A stretch of 40,288 bases of DNA from JAKITW01 sp041598875. Its GTDB lineage: Bacteria; Desulfobacterota; Desulfobulbia; Desulfobulbales; BM004. The position numbers were made by a program, and so were the translations under genes. The first letter of the stretch is position 1. Every line of letters begins with the position of its first letter. Below the pieces are notes generated by a model that was not told the origin of the DNA, did no database searches, and was given only the letters and a program-made list of their open reading frames with translations. Shown here piece after piece: positions 6,327 to 15,047 of the stretch. Location of the stretch: the NCBI GenBank assembly GCA_041598875.1, contig JBFHXP010000011.1, positions 1 to 40,288 of the forward strand. Direction: 5' to 3'.

Positions 6327-8876
6327 TTACCGTGATGTCTCGAGTTCAGCGTTGATGGCCAGGGTCTCTGCGGCCATTTTTTTCCATAAAGGGCTCTTTC
6401 CTTCTTCGGCCAGTCGCTGCAAAAGCTTTACTCCCTGGCCCCGTTCCTTTCGCGCCAGATGGATCTGGGCCGCCCGATACAGGGCCTGGTCGGCCTGGTC
6501 GGGGATATCAATAAGAAAGGTGAAAAACGGCAGAGCCTGATCCGTTCTGCCGGTCTTGAACAGGGACTCGGCGCGCAGGAATATATCCCCGGGGTCCGCG
6601 CCGCTCAGGTCGGTTCCCATGTTTCGGGATAGATGCTTCTCGACCAGTCCATACTCCTCCAGATCCCAGAAGATCCGGGCGGCCAGGGAGTTAAGCGTTC
6701 TGCTGGTGGTGATGTCGTACTGCTGGATGATATCGCCCGCCTGCCTGGTTTTGCCGCTTTTATGGAGGGATTCCGCCCGCAGGCGCAGGATGTCCGTAAG
6801 ATCATGTCCGGCAGGATAGTGCTTCAGGTAATGGGTGGCATAGGCCTCGACCTGATCGTGGGACTCGCTTGCCAGAAGGACCTCGATCAGAGGAAGGTAG
6901 GCCCCTTCCTCGGCCGGGGTTCCCCTGGATATGTCGAGGATATAGCTGTAGACCCGGATCGCCCGGTTCCAGATGCAGAGCCCGGCAAAGGCAAGACCCA
7001 GTTCGCTGAGAAAATCACTGCTGATCTGGCCGCTTACCAGAAGATCGCGGTTCTGTTCGGCCAGGACCAGGGCCTTGAGATACTCTTTTCCGGAAACCAG
7101 CTCGCGGACCGTTACCGGCAGGAGTTCGATCATCATGGTCTGGCCGTGAATACTGAGAGGCCCGCTTGCATAATCACGGATAAAGGATTGAATCAGGTGG
7201 GCGGCCCTGACCAGATCGCCGGACAGGTACATGGTCAGGGCCTCTTTGAGGGCCGCTTCCTCGCGGAGCTGGCGCAGGGGGGCGATTGCTGATATCTCTT
7301 TGTATTCCGCCATCAGATGATGAAGTTTCTTGTTGTCCGTGTCAGCCAGGACCGCGAGATCGGCCGTCTTGAGCCGGGCGCGGATGGCCCCCTCGGTGCC
7401 GGGATGCCGGTCGATAATATCCTGGAATAAATTCCCGGTCTGGCTGGCGGCGGCCCCGAGGCTCTCGGCCTCGGCAAAGAGGGCAAGCGACTCCCCGGGG
7501 TGATGGGCAAGGACCGCGGCCAGGCGGTTGTATCGATTGGTGGCCTCAGCGTTGCGTCCATGGGTGCGAAGGGTCTCGGCATACAGGGCCAGGGAGAACG
7601 GGTGGCTGCTGAGGATCGCCTTCTGTTTTTCAAGTTCTGAGTAATAGGAGGCGGCCCGGTCGGATCTGTCGGTTAAGGCCCAGAGGTCTGCCTGGCGCAG
7701 GCTTAGGATCGTCCTGACATCTTCCGGATAACCGGTTTTGTCCTTGTTGAGAATTTTTTGCGCTTCATCATACTGTTTAGTGGCAAGTGCCGTCTCCACC
7801 CTGGCCATGTCGAGATAGGGAGTGAGGGTGGGCGCGCTGTCCTGGGGACGGTGGAAGTGGTCCAGTTCGTATGCGGCCTGGTAGGGCTGTCCCGCAGAGG
7901 CCAGGGTCACCGCCTTGAGATATCTGGCCCATTCGCTTATCCGGGTTTCAGGCTGTCCCGCTGGAATCATGTTCAGGGTGTTGAGGGCGGTGACCGGGTT
8001 CCCGTTTCGGAGCAGGGCGTCGGCATAGGCAAGGAAAACAACGGTCTTCATCTCGGAGGTCATGGCCTCGGCGCTCTGCCTTTCAAGAACCGTGAGAACG
8101 TCATCCCATATCCCGGCTCGACCCTGGGCGAGAACAAGGGGGGAAAGATATGACTTTTCCATGCCGGTGCCGGCAAGGGAAATAACCGGAAAGGGGGGCA
8201 GGGAATAGCGGATGTCGACCGGAATGGAGAGAGGGGTTCTGTACTCACTGAAAAAATCTTTCCACCGTCCTTTGAAAGGGGATGTGATCTGTTTTGCGGC
8301 AATAAAGCCGGCAATGGCCGCCTCTCTTCCCGGAAGATCCCCTGAAATGGATGGTCGGGTTTTTGACACCTCCGGGGCGGCGCTGTTGTCAGTGTTTTCC
8401 CCGGGCTCCGGGGCTGTCTCAGGTGATTCGGGGGGCGGGGGGGCAACGGGTTCAGGTTTGTAGGTGACGTCCAGGGAAAGACGGGCTGAGAGTTTGGCGC
8501 TGGAGTCTGACGGCGCGGCATCCTTTAATACAAACGCGGCATTGACCCGCAACGGTTGCCGTTTGAAGTAAAATGAGACCACGCTCTGCCCGCGGCCGTC
8601 CTTGTGCTTTATTTCACGAATAATATCACCTGACCCGGTCTTTGGGATCGCCTTGCCGACCCTGGTGTTCTGCAGGGTCAGGTCCAGTCTGTCTTCCGAG
8701 ATCAGGATCCGGTAGGGGGGGAGGTCGGTGAAGTCGATATCGATCCGGCCGGTATCGCCGGCGCTGCTCTCTTCGATCGCGAGAAGAGTGTGGGGAACAG
8801 GGGCGGACGCGGCGTTCTGCCCCAGGAAAAGCAGGAGACAGAGCGCGGGAAGTATGTGTCTCAACATGGTATTCAT
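6327..8876 (-). CDS. Secreted TPR-repeat protein heading the flagellar operon; function unknown
   Basis: An 849-residue protein with an N-terminal signal peptide (basic start, then LPALCLLLFLGQNAASA). A beta-rich domain at about residues 28-140 resembles AMIN-type modules (IDIDFTDLPPYRILI..., ending LSLDVTYKPEP). A Pro/Glu-rich linker follows (about 141-175), then a long helical solenoid to the C-terminus made of many degenerate TPR-like repeats (for example ALLRNGNPVTALNTLNMIPA and AESLFKTGRTDQALPFFTFL). It should act in the periplasm or at the outer membrane. It is the first gene after the sigma-54 promoter and only 12 bases from flgB, implying a flagellar role. The layout (signal peptide, beta domain, TPR solenoid, about 800 residues) recalls the Campylobacter motor scaffold PflA. 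That is a resemblance of architecture only. Confidence 0.85.
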   Translation of the reverse strand: MNTMLRHILPALCLLLFLGQNAASAPVPHTLLAIEESSAGDTGRIDIDFTDLPPYRILISEDRLDLTLQNTRVGKAIPKTGSGDIIREIKHKDGRGQSVVSFYFKRQPLRVNAAFVLKDAAPSDSSAKLSARLSLDVTYKPEPVAPPPPESPETAPEPGENTDNSAAPEVSKTRPSISGDLPGREAAIAGFIAAKQITSPFKGRWKDFFSEYRTPLSIPVDIRYSLPPFPVISLAGTGMEKSYLSPLVLAQGRAGIWDDVLTVLERQSAEAMTSEMKTVVFLAYADALLRNGNPVTALNTLNMIPAGQPETRISEWARYLKAVTLASAGQPYQAAYELDHFHRPQDSAPTLTPYLDMARVETALATKQYDEAQKILNKDKTGYPEDVRTILSLRQADLWALTDRSDRAASYYSELEKQKAILSSHPFSLALYAETLRTHGRNAEATNRYNRLAAVLAHHPGESLALFAEAESLGAAASQTGNLFQDIIDRHPGTEGAIRARLKTADLAVLADTDNKKLHHLMAEYKEISAIAPLRQLREEAALKEALTMYLSGDLVRAAHLIQSFIRDYASGPLSIHGQTMMIELLPVTVRELVSGKEYLKALVLAEQNRDLLVSGQISSDFLSELGLAFAGLCIWNRAIRVYSYILDISRGTPAEEGAYLPLIEVLLASESHDQVEAYATHYLKHYPAGHDLTDILRLRAESLHKSGKTRQAGDIIQQYDITTSRTLNSLAARIFWDLEEYGLVEKHLSRNMGTDLSGADPGDIFLRAESLFKTGRTDQALPFFTFLIDIPDQADQALYRAAQIHLARKERGQGVKLLQRLAEEGKSPLWKKMAAETLAINAELETSR

Positions 8877-9235
8877 TCACTTTCCTCGTCAACTGAAGTT
8901 GTTGGTGTTCACTGGCAATATTGCAATTTGCGTTCCATTTGTTTTGTTTTTGTTATATTGTAGTATTATCGAATGGTTGTAAAGATCGATGGCAATTCCC
9001 CTGTGGCAGGAAAGGGGGGACGGGCGAGGGGGAATCGTCCCGTGTCATGGATTTGACTTCGGCGGCTCCGGGTGGCGCGGCGGTGTTCATTGCCCCTGCT
9101 TTCGGAATTACTGTGGAACTCCGGGAGGTTTTGTATTAATGTGTGATGCCGTTTATAGTTCGGTCGGGATATCCTGTGCGGGCAACTCGCGGCAGGTCAT
9201 TTTTTTGTTGGGTCGAGAGGCGAATCGAGGTGAGT
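8877..9235. other. Divergent intergenic region between the flagellar and chemotaxis operons
   Basis: This 359-bp region separates two divergent operons. Apart from the minus-strand sigma-54 site it shows an AT-rich stretch (8931-8975) in which a weak plus-strand sigma-70-like pair can be drawn (TTGCGT 8928-8933, TGTTAT 8951-8956, 17-bp spacer); it overlaps the sigma-54 site and fits poorly. The chemotaxis mRNA would then have a leader of about 270 bases. An in-frame extension of cheA back to 9143 exists but lacks a Shine-Dalgarno and family similarity. No sigma-28 site or stable terminator was found. Confidence 0.4.
8922..8937 (-). promoter_or_regulatory. Probable sigma-54 (-24/-12) promoter of the flagellar operon
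   Basis: On the minus strand the sequence TGGAAC-GCAAA-TTGCA matches the sigma-54 consensus TGGCAC-N5-TTGCA at all but one position, with exact spacing between the invariant GG and GC. The expected transcription start is near 8911, giving a leader of about 35 bases before the ATG at 8876. Early and middle flagellar operons are often sigma-54 dependent, and a sigma-54 activator of the FleQ type is encoded at 20315-21778. Confidence 0.75.
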
Positions 9236-11737
9236 ATGAGCAATGAAGTTTCCGCTGAGGAAGTTGAAATCCTTCTGGAGTTTATTCAAGAAACCCGCGA
9301 CATGATAGAACAGCTCGAGCCCACCATTATCGAGCTTGATAAGAGTTGCGGCCATGTCGACTGCTGGGCTGAAACCAAATGCAATGACCCCGAGTGCCCC
9401 CGTTATGGCAAGGTCCTGGATTCTCCCTGCTGGCTTCACATGGGCTATGTGGGCAACGGTCGGGGGACCTGCGTCGTTGCCGCATCGGAGCAGGAGTGCA
9501 TGTCCTGCAACGTCTTCCGGGCCGTCAACGGTGACCGGGAGACCATGAACTCTATTTTTCGCCTGTTTCATTCCATGAAGGGCAGCGCCGGGTTTCTCGA
9601 GTTGAACAGGATCTCCCAGGTGGCCCATTCAGCTGAAAATCTTCTTGATCTCATCCGGTCGGGCAAGGTGATGATGGAGGCGGAGTACGCCGACCTGCTT
9701 TGCCAGGCCTGTGATTTTGCCAAACTTGCCCTGGATCACGTTGCCACCAATTTCAGTGATGAGGGGCTTGCCCACGAGGCGGGGGTCATTACTCGACTCC
9801 TGGCTGAGGCCATAAGCAAGGCCACTGCCCGCTCCTCCGCGGTTCATTCCGCCGGGCCGCCGGCCGTGTCGGCGCCTGAGGTGAAAGAAGAGATTCCCGC
9901 CGTGGTGCAGGACGCGCCTCCCGTTGAGGAAGGTGAGAGCGGTGAGGAAGGTGAGAGCGGTGAGGCCGACGCTGATCTCCACTTTGAGATTTCTCCGGAA
10001 ATGGTTCAGGGGTTTGTCCAGGAGGCGGAAGAGCTTTTGCAGGGCGCTGAGGATGGGCTGCTGGCGTGCGAGAAAGAGGGCGGCGACCCGGAGGCTCTGG
10101 CCACGATTTTTCGGGCCTTGCACAGTTTCAAGGGAAACTGCGGCTTTTTCGGGTATGCGGATCTTGAAAAGCTGGGGCACCGTATTGAGACGGTGGTTGA
10201 TCATGCCCGCTCCGGCGCGGAGTTCGGCGGCCTGAACCCCTGTGGGCTGCTTCTTCAGATGGTTGATGCCCTGCAACAGGGGGTCGTTGATGTCTCCCGC
10301 GGCGGGGCCGGCCGGATTCCCGATCTGGATGGGCATCTGGCCGCGGTTGATGAAATTATTGCCCAGGTGGGGAAAGAAAATCCGACCCAGCCCGGGGTTG
10401 ACGAGAAAAACCGCGCGCCGGCCGTCCAGGGTCAGGGGCAGGGCGCGGCGCCGGATGAACCGGCCCGGTCCGTTGATCCAGGCGCCCTCAAAACACCCCC
10501 CGCTGAAAAGCCGCAACCGCCACCTCCAAAGAAAGCCGCAGCCGCGCCCGGCAGCGGAGTGGTCCGTCAGGATCTCCGCGTCGACCTGGTCAAGCTTGAC
10601 AATCTTATCAATCTGATCGGCGAGCTGGTCATTGCCGAAAACATGCTTATCCACAACCCGGATCTTGATGGCCTGCCCCTGGAAAACTTTAATAAGGCCG
10701 CCCAGCAGATGGACAAGATCATCCGCGATCTCCAGGAAATGGCGATGGTCATCCGGATGATCCCGGTTTCCGGGCTCTTTCGCAAGATGATCCGGTTGGT
10801 CCATGACCTTTCCCTCAAGTCCGGGAAAAAGGTTGACCTTCAGCTTTCCGGCGAGGAGACCGAGATCGACAAGACGGTCATTGAGACCATCAGCGATCCC
10901 CTGGTGCATCTGTTGCGCAACTCCCTTGACCACGGGTTTGAACCGCCCGATGAGCGGGTGGCCGCCGGCAAACCGGAAACCGGAGTGCTCAGGCTTTCGG
11001 CCCGCCACGAAGAGGGAGAGGTCTGGATTCTGGTGGAAGATGACGGACGGGGACTGAACCGGGAAAAACTTCTCTCCAAGGCAATCAGCAAGGGACTGAT
11101 CGAGGAAAATCGCACCGAGATAAGCGACCGCGAGGTCTACAATCTGATATTCGCCCCGGGTTTTTCCACTGCCGACAAGGTGACCGATATCTCCGGCCGC
11201 GGGGTGGGGATGGATGTGGTCAAACGGAACCTGGAAAAGATCAAGGGCAGAATAGACGTGGCGAGCATTCCGGGCAAGGGCACCAGCATAAAGCTTCGCA
11301 TCCCGCTTACCCTGGCGATAATCGACGGCATGCTGATCCGGGTGGGCAGGGCAAAGTGCATTGTGCCACTCCTGGCGATACGGGACATCTTCCGGCCCGA
11401 ATCCGGGGCGATCACCTATACCCCCGAGGGGCAGGAGCTGGTCAAGGTGCGCGGCAAATTCTATCCGGTCCTGCGTCTGGGCTCTATTCTCGACAAGGGA
11501 GGCGAAAGGAAGAATCTTGACGATGGGGTGCTGGTTCTCGTCGAGCACCAGGGAAGAGGGATAAGTCTCTTTATTGATGAGGTCCTTGGTCAGCAGCAGA
11601 CGGTTATAAAGGGGTTGTCCGGTTATTTTGCCGCGGCCCGTTATGTTTCGGGATGTACCATCCTCGGCAATGGTGAGGTCTGCCTCATTCTTGATGTGGG
11701 CGCCCTGACCGAGATTGAGGATATGGGCGTTGCCTGA
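9236..11737 (+). CDS. cheA: Chemotaxis histidine kinase CheA with two Hpt domains and a cysteine-cluster insertion
   Basis: An 833-residue CheA. Hpt domain 1 (residues 1-170) has phosphoacceptor His112 in HSMKGS. Hpt domain 2 (about 252-380) has His296 in HSFKGN. A Pro/Lys-rich linker leads to the P3 dimerisation helices (from about 442), the P4 kinase domain (N-box HLLRNSLDHG, G1 VEDDGRGLN, G2 GRGVGMD) and a CheW-like P5 to the end. Between helices A and B of Hpt 1, residues 38-94 form an insertion with Cys38, 43, 49, 54, 65, 79, 88 and 91, including two CW pairs and a final CMSC. The same motif occurs in the receptor encoded next. An exact 18-bp tandem duplication (9926-9961) lies in the acidic linker. 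The start at 9236 is chosen for its GAGG Shine-Dalgarno. Confidence 0.96.
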   Translation: MSNEVSAEEVEILLEFIQETRDMIEQLEPTIIELDKSCGHVDCWAETKCNDPECPRYGKVLDSPCWLHMGYVGNGRGTCVVAASEQECMSCNVFRAVNGDRETMNSIFRLFHSMKGSAGFLELNRISQVAHSAENLLDLIRSGKVMMEAEYADLLCQACDFAKLALDHVATNFSDEGLAHEAGVITRLLAEAISKATARSSAVHSAGPPAVSAPEVKEEIPAVVQDAPPVEEGESGEEGESGEADADLHFEISPEMVQGFVQEAEELLQGAEDGLLACEKEGGDPEALATIFRALHSFKGNCGFFGYADLEKLGHRIETVVDHARSGAEFGGLNPCGLLLQMVDALQQGVVDVSRGGAGRIPDLDGHLAAVDEIIAQVGKENPTQPGVDEKNRAPAVQGQGQGAAPDEPARSVDPGALKTPPAEKPQPPPPKKAAAAPGSGVVRQDLRVDLVKLDNLINLIGELVIAENMLIHNPDLDGLPLENFNKAAQQMDKIIRDLQEMAMVIRMIPVSGLFRKMIRLVHDLSLKSGKKVDLQLSGEETEIDKTVIETISDPLVHLLRNSLDHGFEPPDERVAAGKPETGVLRLSARHEEGEVWILVEDDGRGLNREKLLSKAISKGLIEENRTEISDREVYNLIFAPGFSTADKVTDISGRGVGMDVVKRNLEKIKGRIDVASIPGKGTSIKLRIPLTLAIIDGMLIRVGRAKCIVPLLAIRDIFRPESGAITYTPEGQELVKVRGKFYPVLRLGSILDKGGERKNLDDGVLVLVEHQGRGISLFIDEVLGQQQTVIKGLSGYFAAARYVSGCTILGNGEVCLILDVGALTEIEDMGVA

Positions 11738-11860
11738 CATTGAAAAGCATTTTTGCGCTTTTTCGGGAGCAGGTGATGAAACCTGTCTTGACACTGTAAT
11801 CCCTCCCCTTCCGCAAAGGGGGCGATGAGAATGGTGTTTTGTGTCACGGAGGGTAACTGG

Positions 11861-14158
11861 ATGGCTGTGAGCATGAAGATATCGACAAGACTCCTGGGCG
11901 CATTTGCCATTGTCGCGATGATCTGCGGGATTGTCGGCGGGGTGGGTTGGTATGGAATCAACTCCACCAGCAAGAGTCTGTCAGAGGTCGTCGAGGTGCG
12001 GATGCCGTCTGTCGAGGGGTTGGGCGTGGTGACGGCAGCCATGAACGGGATCCAGGCCCTGGAGCGGACCATGGTGATCTCCAGTCTTCCTTCAGAAAAG
12101 CGCAGGGAAAAAATCGCTGAACTTGAGCCGCTGTGGCAGGAATTTCAAGCCGGTTGGCAGGGATATGAGTCATTGCCCAAGAGGGTTGAGGAAGAGGATC
12201 TGGCCCGTTCCGTCAAGGATGCCATGGAGAAATGGGCTGCCGAGCACAAGAAGCTGGTCCACCACGCCAGTCAGGTCAATTTAAATGACGTTGCCAATCT
12301 GCAGACCATTCTTGTCTCTCGAAGGCTTGATCATCTCAAGTGGGTTGCCGCTCTTGATATCGCCATTGCCGAAAACAGGGAATTTTCCGGTCAGCTGGAT
12401 CCCACCCTCTGCGGCCTTGGCAAGTGGATGAAGGATTTTCTTTCAGGGGATCCGGATTTCGACCTGATCATGGCCCGTTTCAACGAACCCCATATCAGGC
12501 TGCATGGGCTTGGTGAGAAGATAAATCAGCTTGTGTTCATTAATAATTTTGCCAACATGAGTGAATCCCGGGAGGCGCGAAAGATATTTGACACCGAGGT
12601 GGAGCCAGCCCTGGCTGAGATTGAGGCCCTGTTTGAGGAGGCCCTTGTTTTTGTCCGCGAGGACCTCGACCACCTCAACCAGTCCCTGGACATTGCCTTT
12701 GGCAGCGAACAGCAGGCCTATAACGCGCTCAGAGGTCTGCTCGACCAGGCAACGGCACTCAGCGCGGAGCTCGCGGCCAGGGGGGCAAAATCGGCCATGA
12801 CCGGGGCCGGGCGCAGCCAGTGGACTGCCGGGATCGCGGTTATCCTCGGGATTGCCGCGGCACTTGGTTTTGGTTTTTTCATCTCGCGCGGCATCACCGG
12901 CCCACTGACCGATGCCGTGCGGATAATCGGCAAGATCGGCCTTGGTGATATCAGTGAGGGAATGGCCATGGGCCGGGCGGTCAACTGTTCCCAGGTCAAG
13001 AAGTGCAATCGTCCAGACTGTCCCAGCTATGGCAAGGTCGATCATTGCTGGGTGAACAGCGGTTCCTTTGCCGCGGTTAAACACTGCCCCCGGGCAAAAA
13101 AAGGGGAGGACTGCCGCAGCTGCGAGATCTATGGGGTCCGCAATGAAATCGAGGAGCTGGGTTCGATTATCGGTGGGCTGGCCAACAGTATCGGCCAGCG
13201 CGAGCAGCTGGCGCTGGCCATTGCCGAGGGTGATCTGACCCGCACGGTCGATCTCGCCTCGGAGCATGATCTGCTGGGCAGGGCCCTGCAGAAGATGGTT
13301 GACGATCTTCGTCGGATTATCGGCGAGGTGCGGGAGGCCGGTGATCAGATCGCCGCCGGGTCGGGACAGGTGGCCGATGCCAGCCAGAGCCTTTCCCAGG
13401 GGGCCACCGAAACTGCGGCATCCCTGGAGGAAATCACCGCATCAATGAATGAAATGGCCTCCCAGACCAGGATAAATGCCGATAACGCCGGCCAGGCAAA
13501 TACCCTTTCCGTGAAGACCAGAGAGGCGGCAGAAAAGGGCACTGTGCAGATGCAGGGCATGATCCAGGCGATGAAAGAGATCTCTGCCTCGGGGAGCAGT
13601 ATTTCCAAAATCATCAAGGTTATTGACGAGATCGCTTTTCAGACCAATCTTCTTGCCTTGAATGCTGCGGTGGAGGCGGCCCGGGCCGGGAATCACGGCA
13701 AGGGGTTCGCCGTGGTGGCCGAGGAGGTGCGGAATCTTGCCGCCCGGAGCGCCCAGGCGGCCCGGGAAACCTCGGAGCTGATCGAGGGCTCGGTGGAAAA
13801 AACCACCAAGGGCGAGGAGATCGCCGGCAAAACAGCCGATGCCCTGAACGATATCGTTGCCGGGGTCAGCAAGGTGAGTGATCTTCTTGCAGAGATCTCC
13901 GCCTCTTCCAATGAACAGGCCCTGGGGATCAAGGAGGTGACCACCGGACTCGGCCAGATCGATCAGGTTACCCAGACAAATACCGCCAATGCCGAGGAGT
14001 GTGCGGCAGCCTCTGAACAGCTTTCCAGCCAGGCGCTCCACCTCCAGCAGATGCTGACCCGGTTCCGGCTGGAAAACGGCGGGGAGGGAGGGCATGATCC
14101 CCTTGTCCTGGAGGGTCCTTTTGTCGATGGAGACAACGAAGACCGGCAACAGGGATGA
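11861..14158 (+). CDS. Methyl-accepting chemotaxis protein with CZB-like sensor and cytoplasmic cysteine cluster
   Basis: A 765-residue receptor. TM1 spans about 10-31 and TM2 about 321-342. The extracytoplasmic helical domain holds His158 (DHLKW), Cys184 (CGLGKW) and His211/His215 (HIRLH), the ligand set and spacing of zinc-binding CZB domains. After HAMP (about 343-372) comes a cysteine module at 376-421 (Cys376, 382, 387, 396, 409, 418, 421; motif KCNRPDCPSYGKV...CW), matching the insertion in CheA. The signalling domain has a classical hairpin tip (IAFQTNLLALNAAVEAARAG). No C-terminal pentapeptide for CheR/CheB tethering is evident. The ATG at 11861 follows GGAGGG; the upstream ATG at 11825 has no such site. 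Confidence 0.95.
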   Translation: MAVSMKISTRLLGAFAIVAMICGIVGGVGWYGINSTSKSLSEVVEVRMPSVEGLGVVTAAMNGIQALERTMVISSLPSEKRREKIAELEPLWQEFQAGWQGYESLPKRVEEEDLARSVKDAMEKWAAEHKKLVHHASQVNLNDVANLQTILVSRRLDHLKWVAALDIAIAENREFSGQLDPTLCGLGKWMKDFLSGDPDFDLIMARFNEPHIRLHGLGEKINQLVFINNFANMSESREARKIFDTEVEPALAEIEALFEEALVFVREDLDHLNQSLDIAFGSEQQAYNALRGLLDQATALSAELAARGAKSAMTGAGRSQWTAGIAVILGIAAALGFGFFISRGITGPLTDAVRIIGKIGLGDISEGMAMGRAVNCSQVKKCNRPDCPSYGKVDHCWVNSGSFAAVKHCPRAKKGEDCRSCEIYGVRNEIEELGSIIGGLANSIGQREQLALAIAEGDLTRTVDLASEHDLLGRALQKMVDDLRRIIGEVREAGDQIAAGSGQVADASQSLSQGATETAASLEEITASMNEMASQTRINADNAGQANTLSVKTREAAEKGTVQMQGMIQAMKEISASGSSISKIIKVIDEIAFQTNLLALNAAVEAARAGNHGKGFAVVAEEVRNLAARSAQAARETSELIEGSVEKTTKGEEIAGKTADALNDIVAGVSKVSDLLAEISASSNEQALGIKEVTTGLGQIDQVTQTNTANAEECAAASEQLSSQALHLQQMLTRFRLENGGEGGHDPLVLEGPFVDGDNEDRQQG

Positions 14159-14201
14159 TTTTTTTCAGGTGGCGCACTGAGGGAGTGACGGGGGGGGGAT
14201 A

Positions 14202-15047
14202 ATGGCCGGGTATCTGATGGGCATTGCTGACCAGGAGTTTGAGCGGATGCGGAAGATTATCCACGCCCGTTTCGGCATCAACCTCACCGAGCATAAACGT
14301 TCCCTCCTGGTGGGTCGCCTCCAGAAGCATATCGCCACGCTCGGTTTTCACTCATTTCAAGAGTACTATGAGCACCTGGTCGCGGACACCACCGAAAAGG
14401 CCCTGTGTGAACTGGTTGACCGGATTTCAACCAACCACACCTATTTTAACCGGGAGAAGAGTCATTTTGATTTTTTTGTCGATACGGTCCTTCCCGGTCT
14501 GGTTGAATCACAGGGACGCTCCGCGTCCAGGGATATCCGGGTCTGGTGTGCGGGATGCTCCACCGGTGAAGAGCCCTTTATGCTCCTTATGCTGATGCGT
14601 GAATTTTTCGGCGCGGATTATGAACAGTGGGAGGCGGGGATTCTGGCCACCGACATCTCCCAGCGCGCCCTGGATATTGCCCGGGCCGGAGTCTATTCTG
14701 AGGACCGGGTGCGGGCATTGCCCGAGTCATTGCTGAGAAAATATCTCAGTAAACTTCCGGATGGCAACTGGGTGGTGAATGATCTCCTGCGCCGGGAAGC
14801 GGTTTTCCGGCGCTTCAACCTCATGAATGAGACCTTTCCATTTAAGAAAAAATTTCATGTTATTTTCTGCCGTAACGTTATGATTTATTTTGATAAAGAG
14901 ACAAGGGGATCCCTGTTGGGGAAATTTTATGATTGCCTGGAGTCAGGTGGGTATCTGTTTATCGGCCATTCCGAGACCCTTGGCCGGGAGCAGAAAAGAT
15001 TCCAGTACCTGGTGCCGGCTGTTTACCAAAAAACAGGTGCTCTATGA
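14202..15047 (+). CDS. cheR: Chemoreceptor glutamate methyltransferase CheR
   Basis: A 281-residue CheR that methylates receptor glutamates with S-adenosylmethionine. An N-terminal helical domain (FGINLTEHKRSLLVGRLQKH) is followed by the catalytic domain with the AdoMet loop VWCAGCSTGEEPF, the ILATDIS strand and FHVIFCRNVMIYFD, all standard for CheR. A G-rich Shine-Dalgarno precedes the ATG. Its stop codon overlaps the cheB start (ATGA at 15044), indicating coupled translation within the chemosensory operon. No TPR or other extra domain is fused. Confidence 0.97.
   Translation: MAGYLMGIADQEFERMRKIIHARFGINLTEHKRSLLVGRLQKHIATLGFHSFQEYYEHLVADTTEKALCELVDRISTNHTYFNREKSHFDFFVDTVLPGLVESQGRSASRDIRVWCAGCSTGEEPFMLLMLMREFFGADYEQWEAGILATDISQRALDIARAGVYSEDRVRALPESLLRKYLSKLPDGNWVVNDLLRREAVFRRFNLMNETFPFKKKFHVIFCRNVMIYFDKETRGSLLGKFYDCLESGGYLFIGHSETLGREQKRFQYLVPAVYQKTGAL

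Noticed and set aside
9143..9235. N-terminal extension of CheA
   Set aside because: The extra 31 residues have no ribosome-binding site and no similarity to Hpt domains; GAGG is placed correctly for the ATG at 9236.
9629..11794. A 721-codon open frame antisense to cheA
   Set aside because: It is a mirror of cheA caused by GC-rich third positions; it has no Shine-Dalgarno or family motifs, while the sense strand encodes an unmistakable CheA.
11738..11860. Possible terminator or promoter between cheA and the receptor gene
   Set aside because: The inverted repeats (AAAAGC/GCTTTT and CCCCTT/AAGGGG) are short and lack a T-tract, and the TTGACA near 11790 has no matching -10 hexamer; the genes probably share one transcript.
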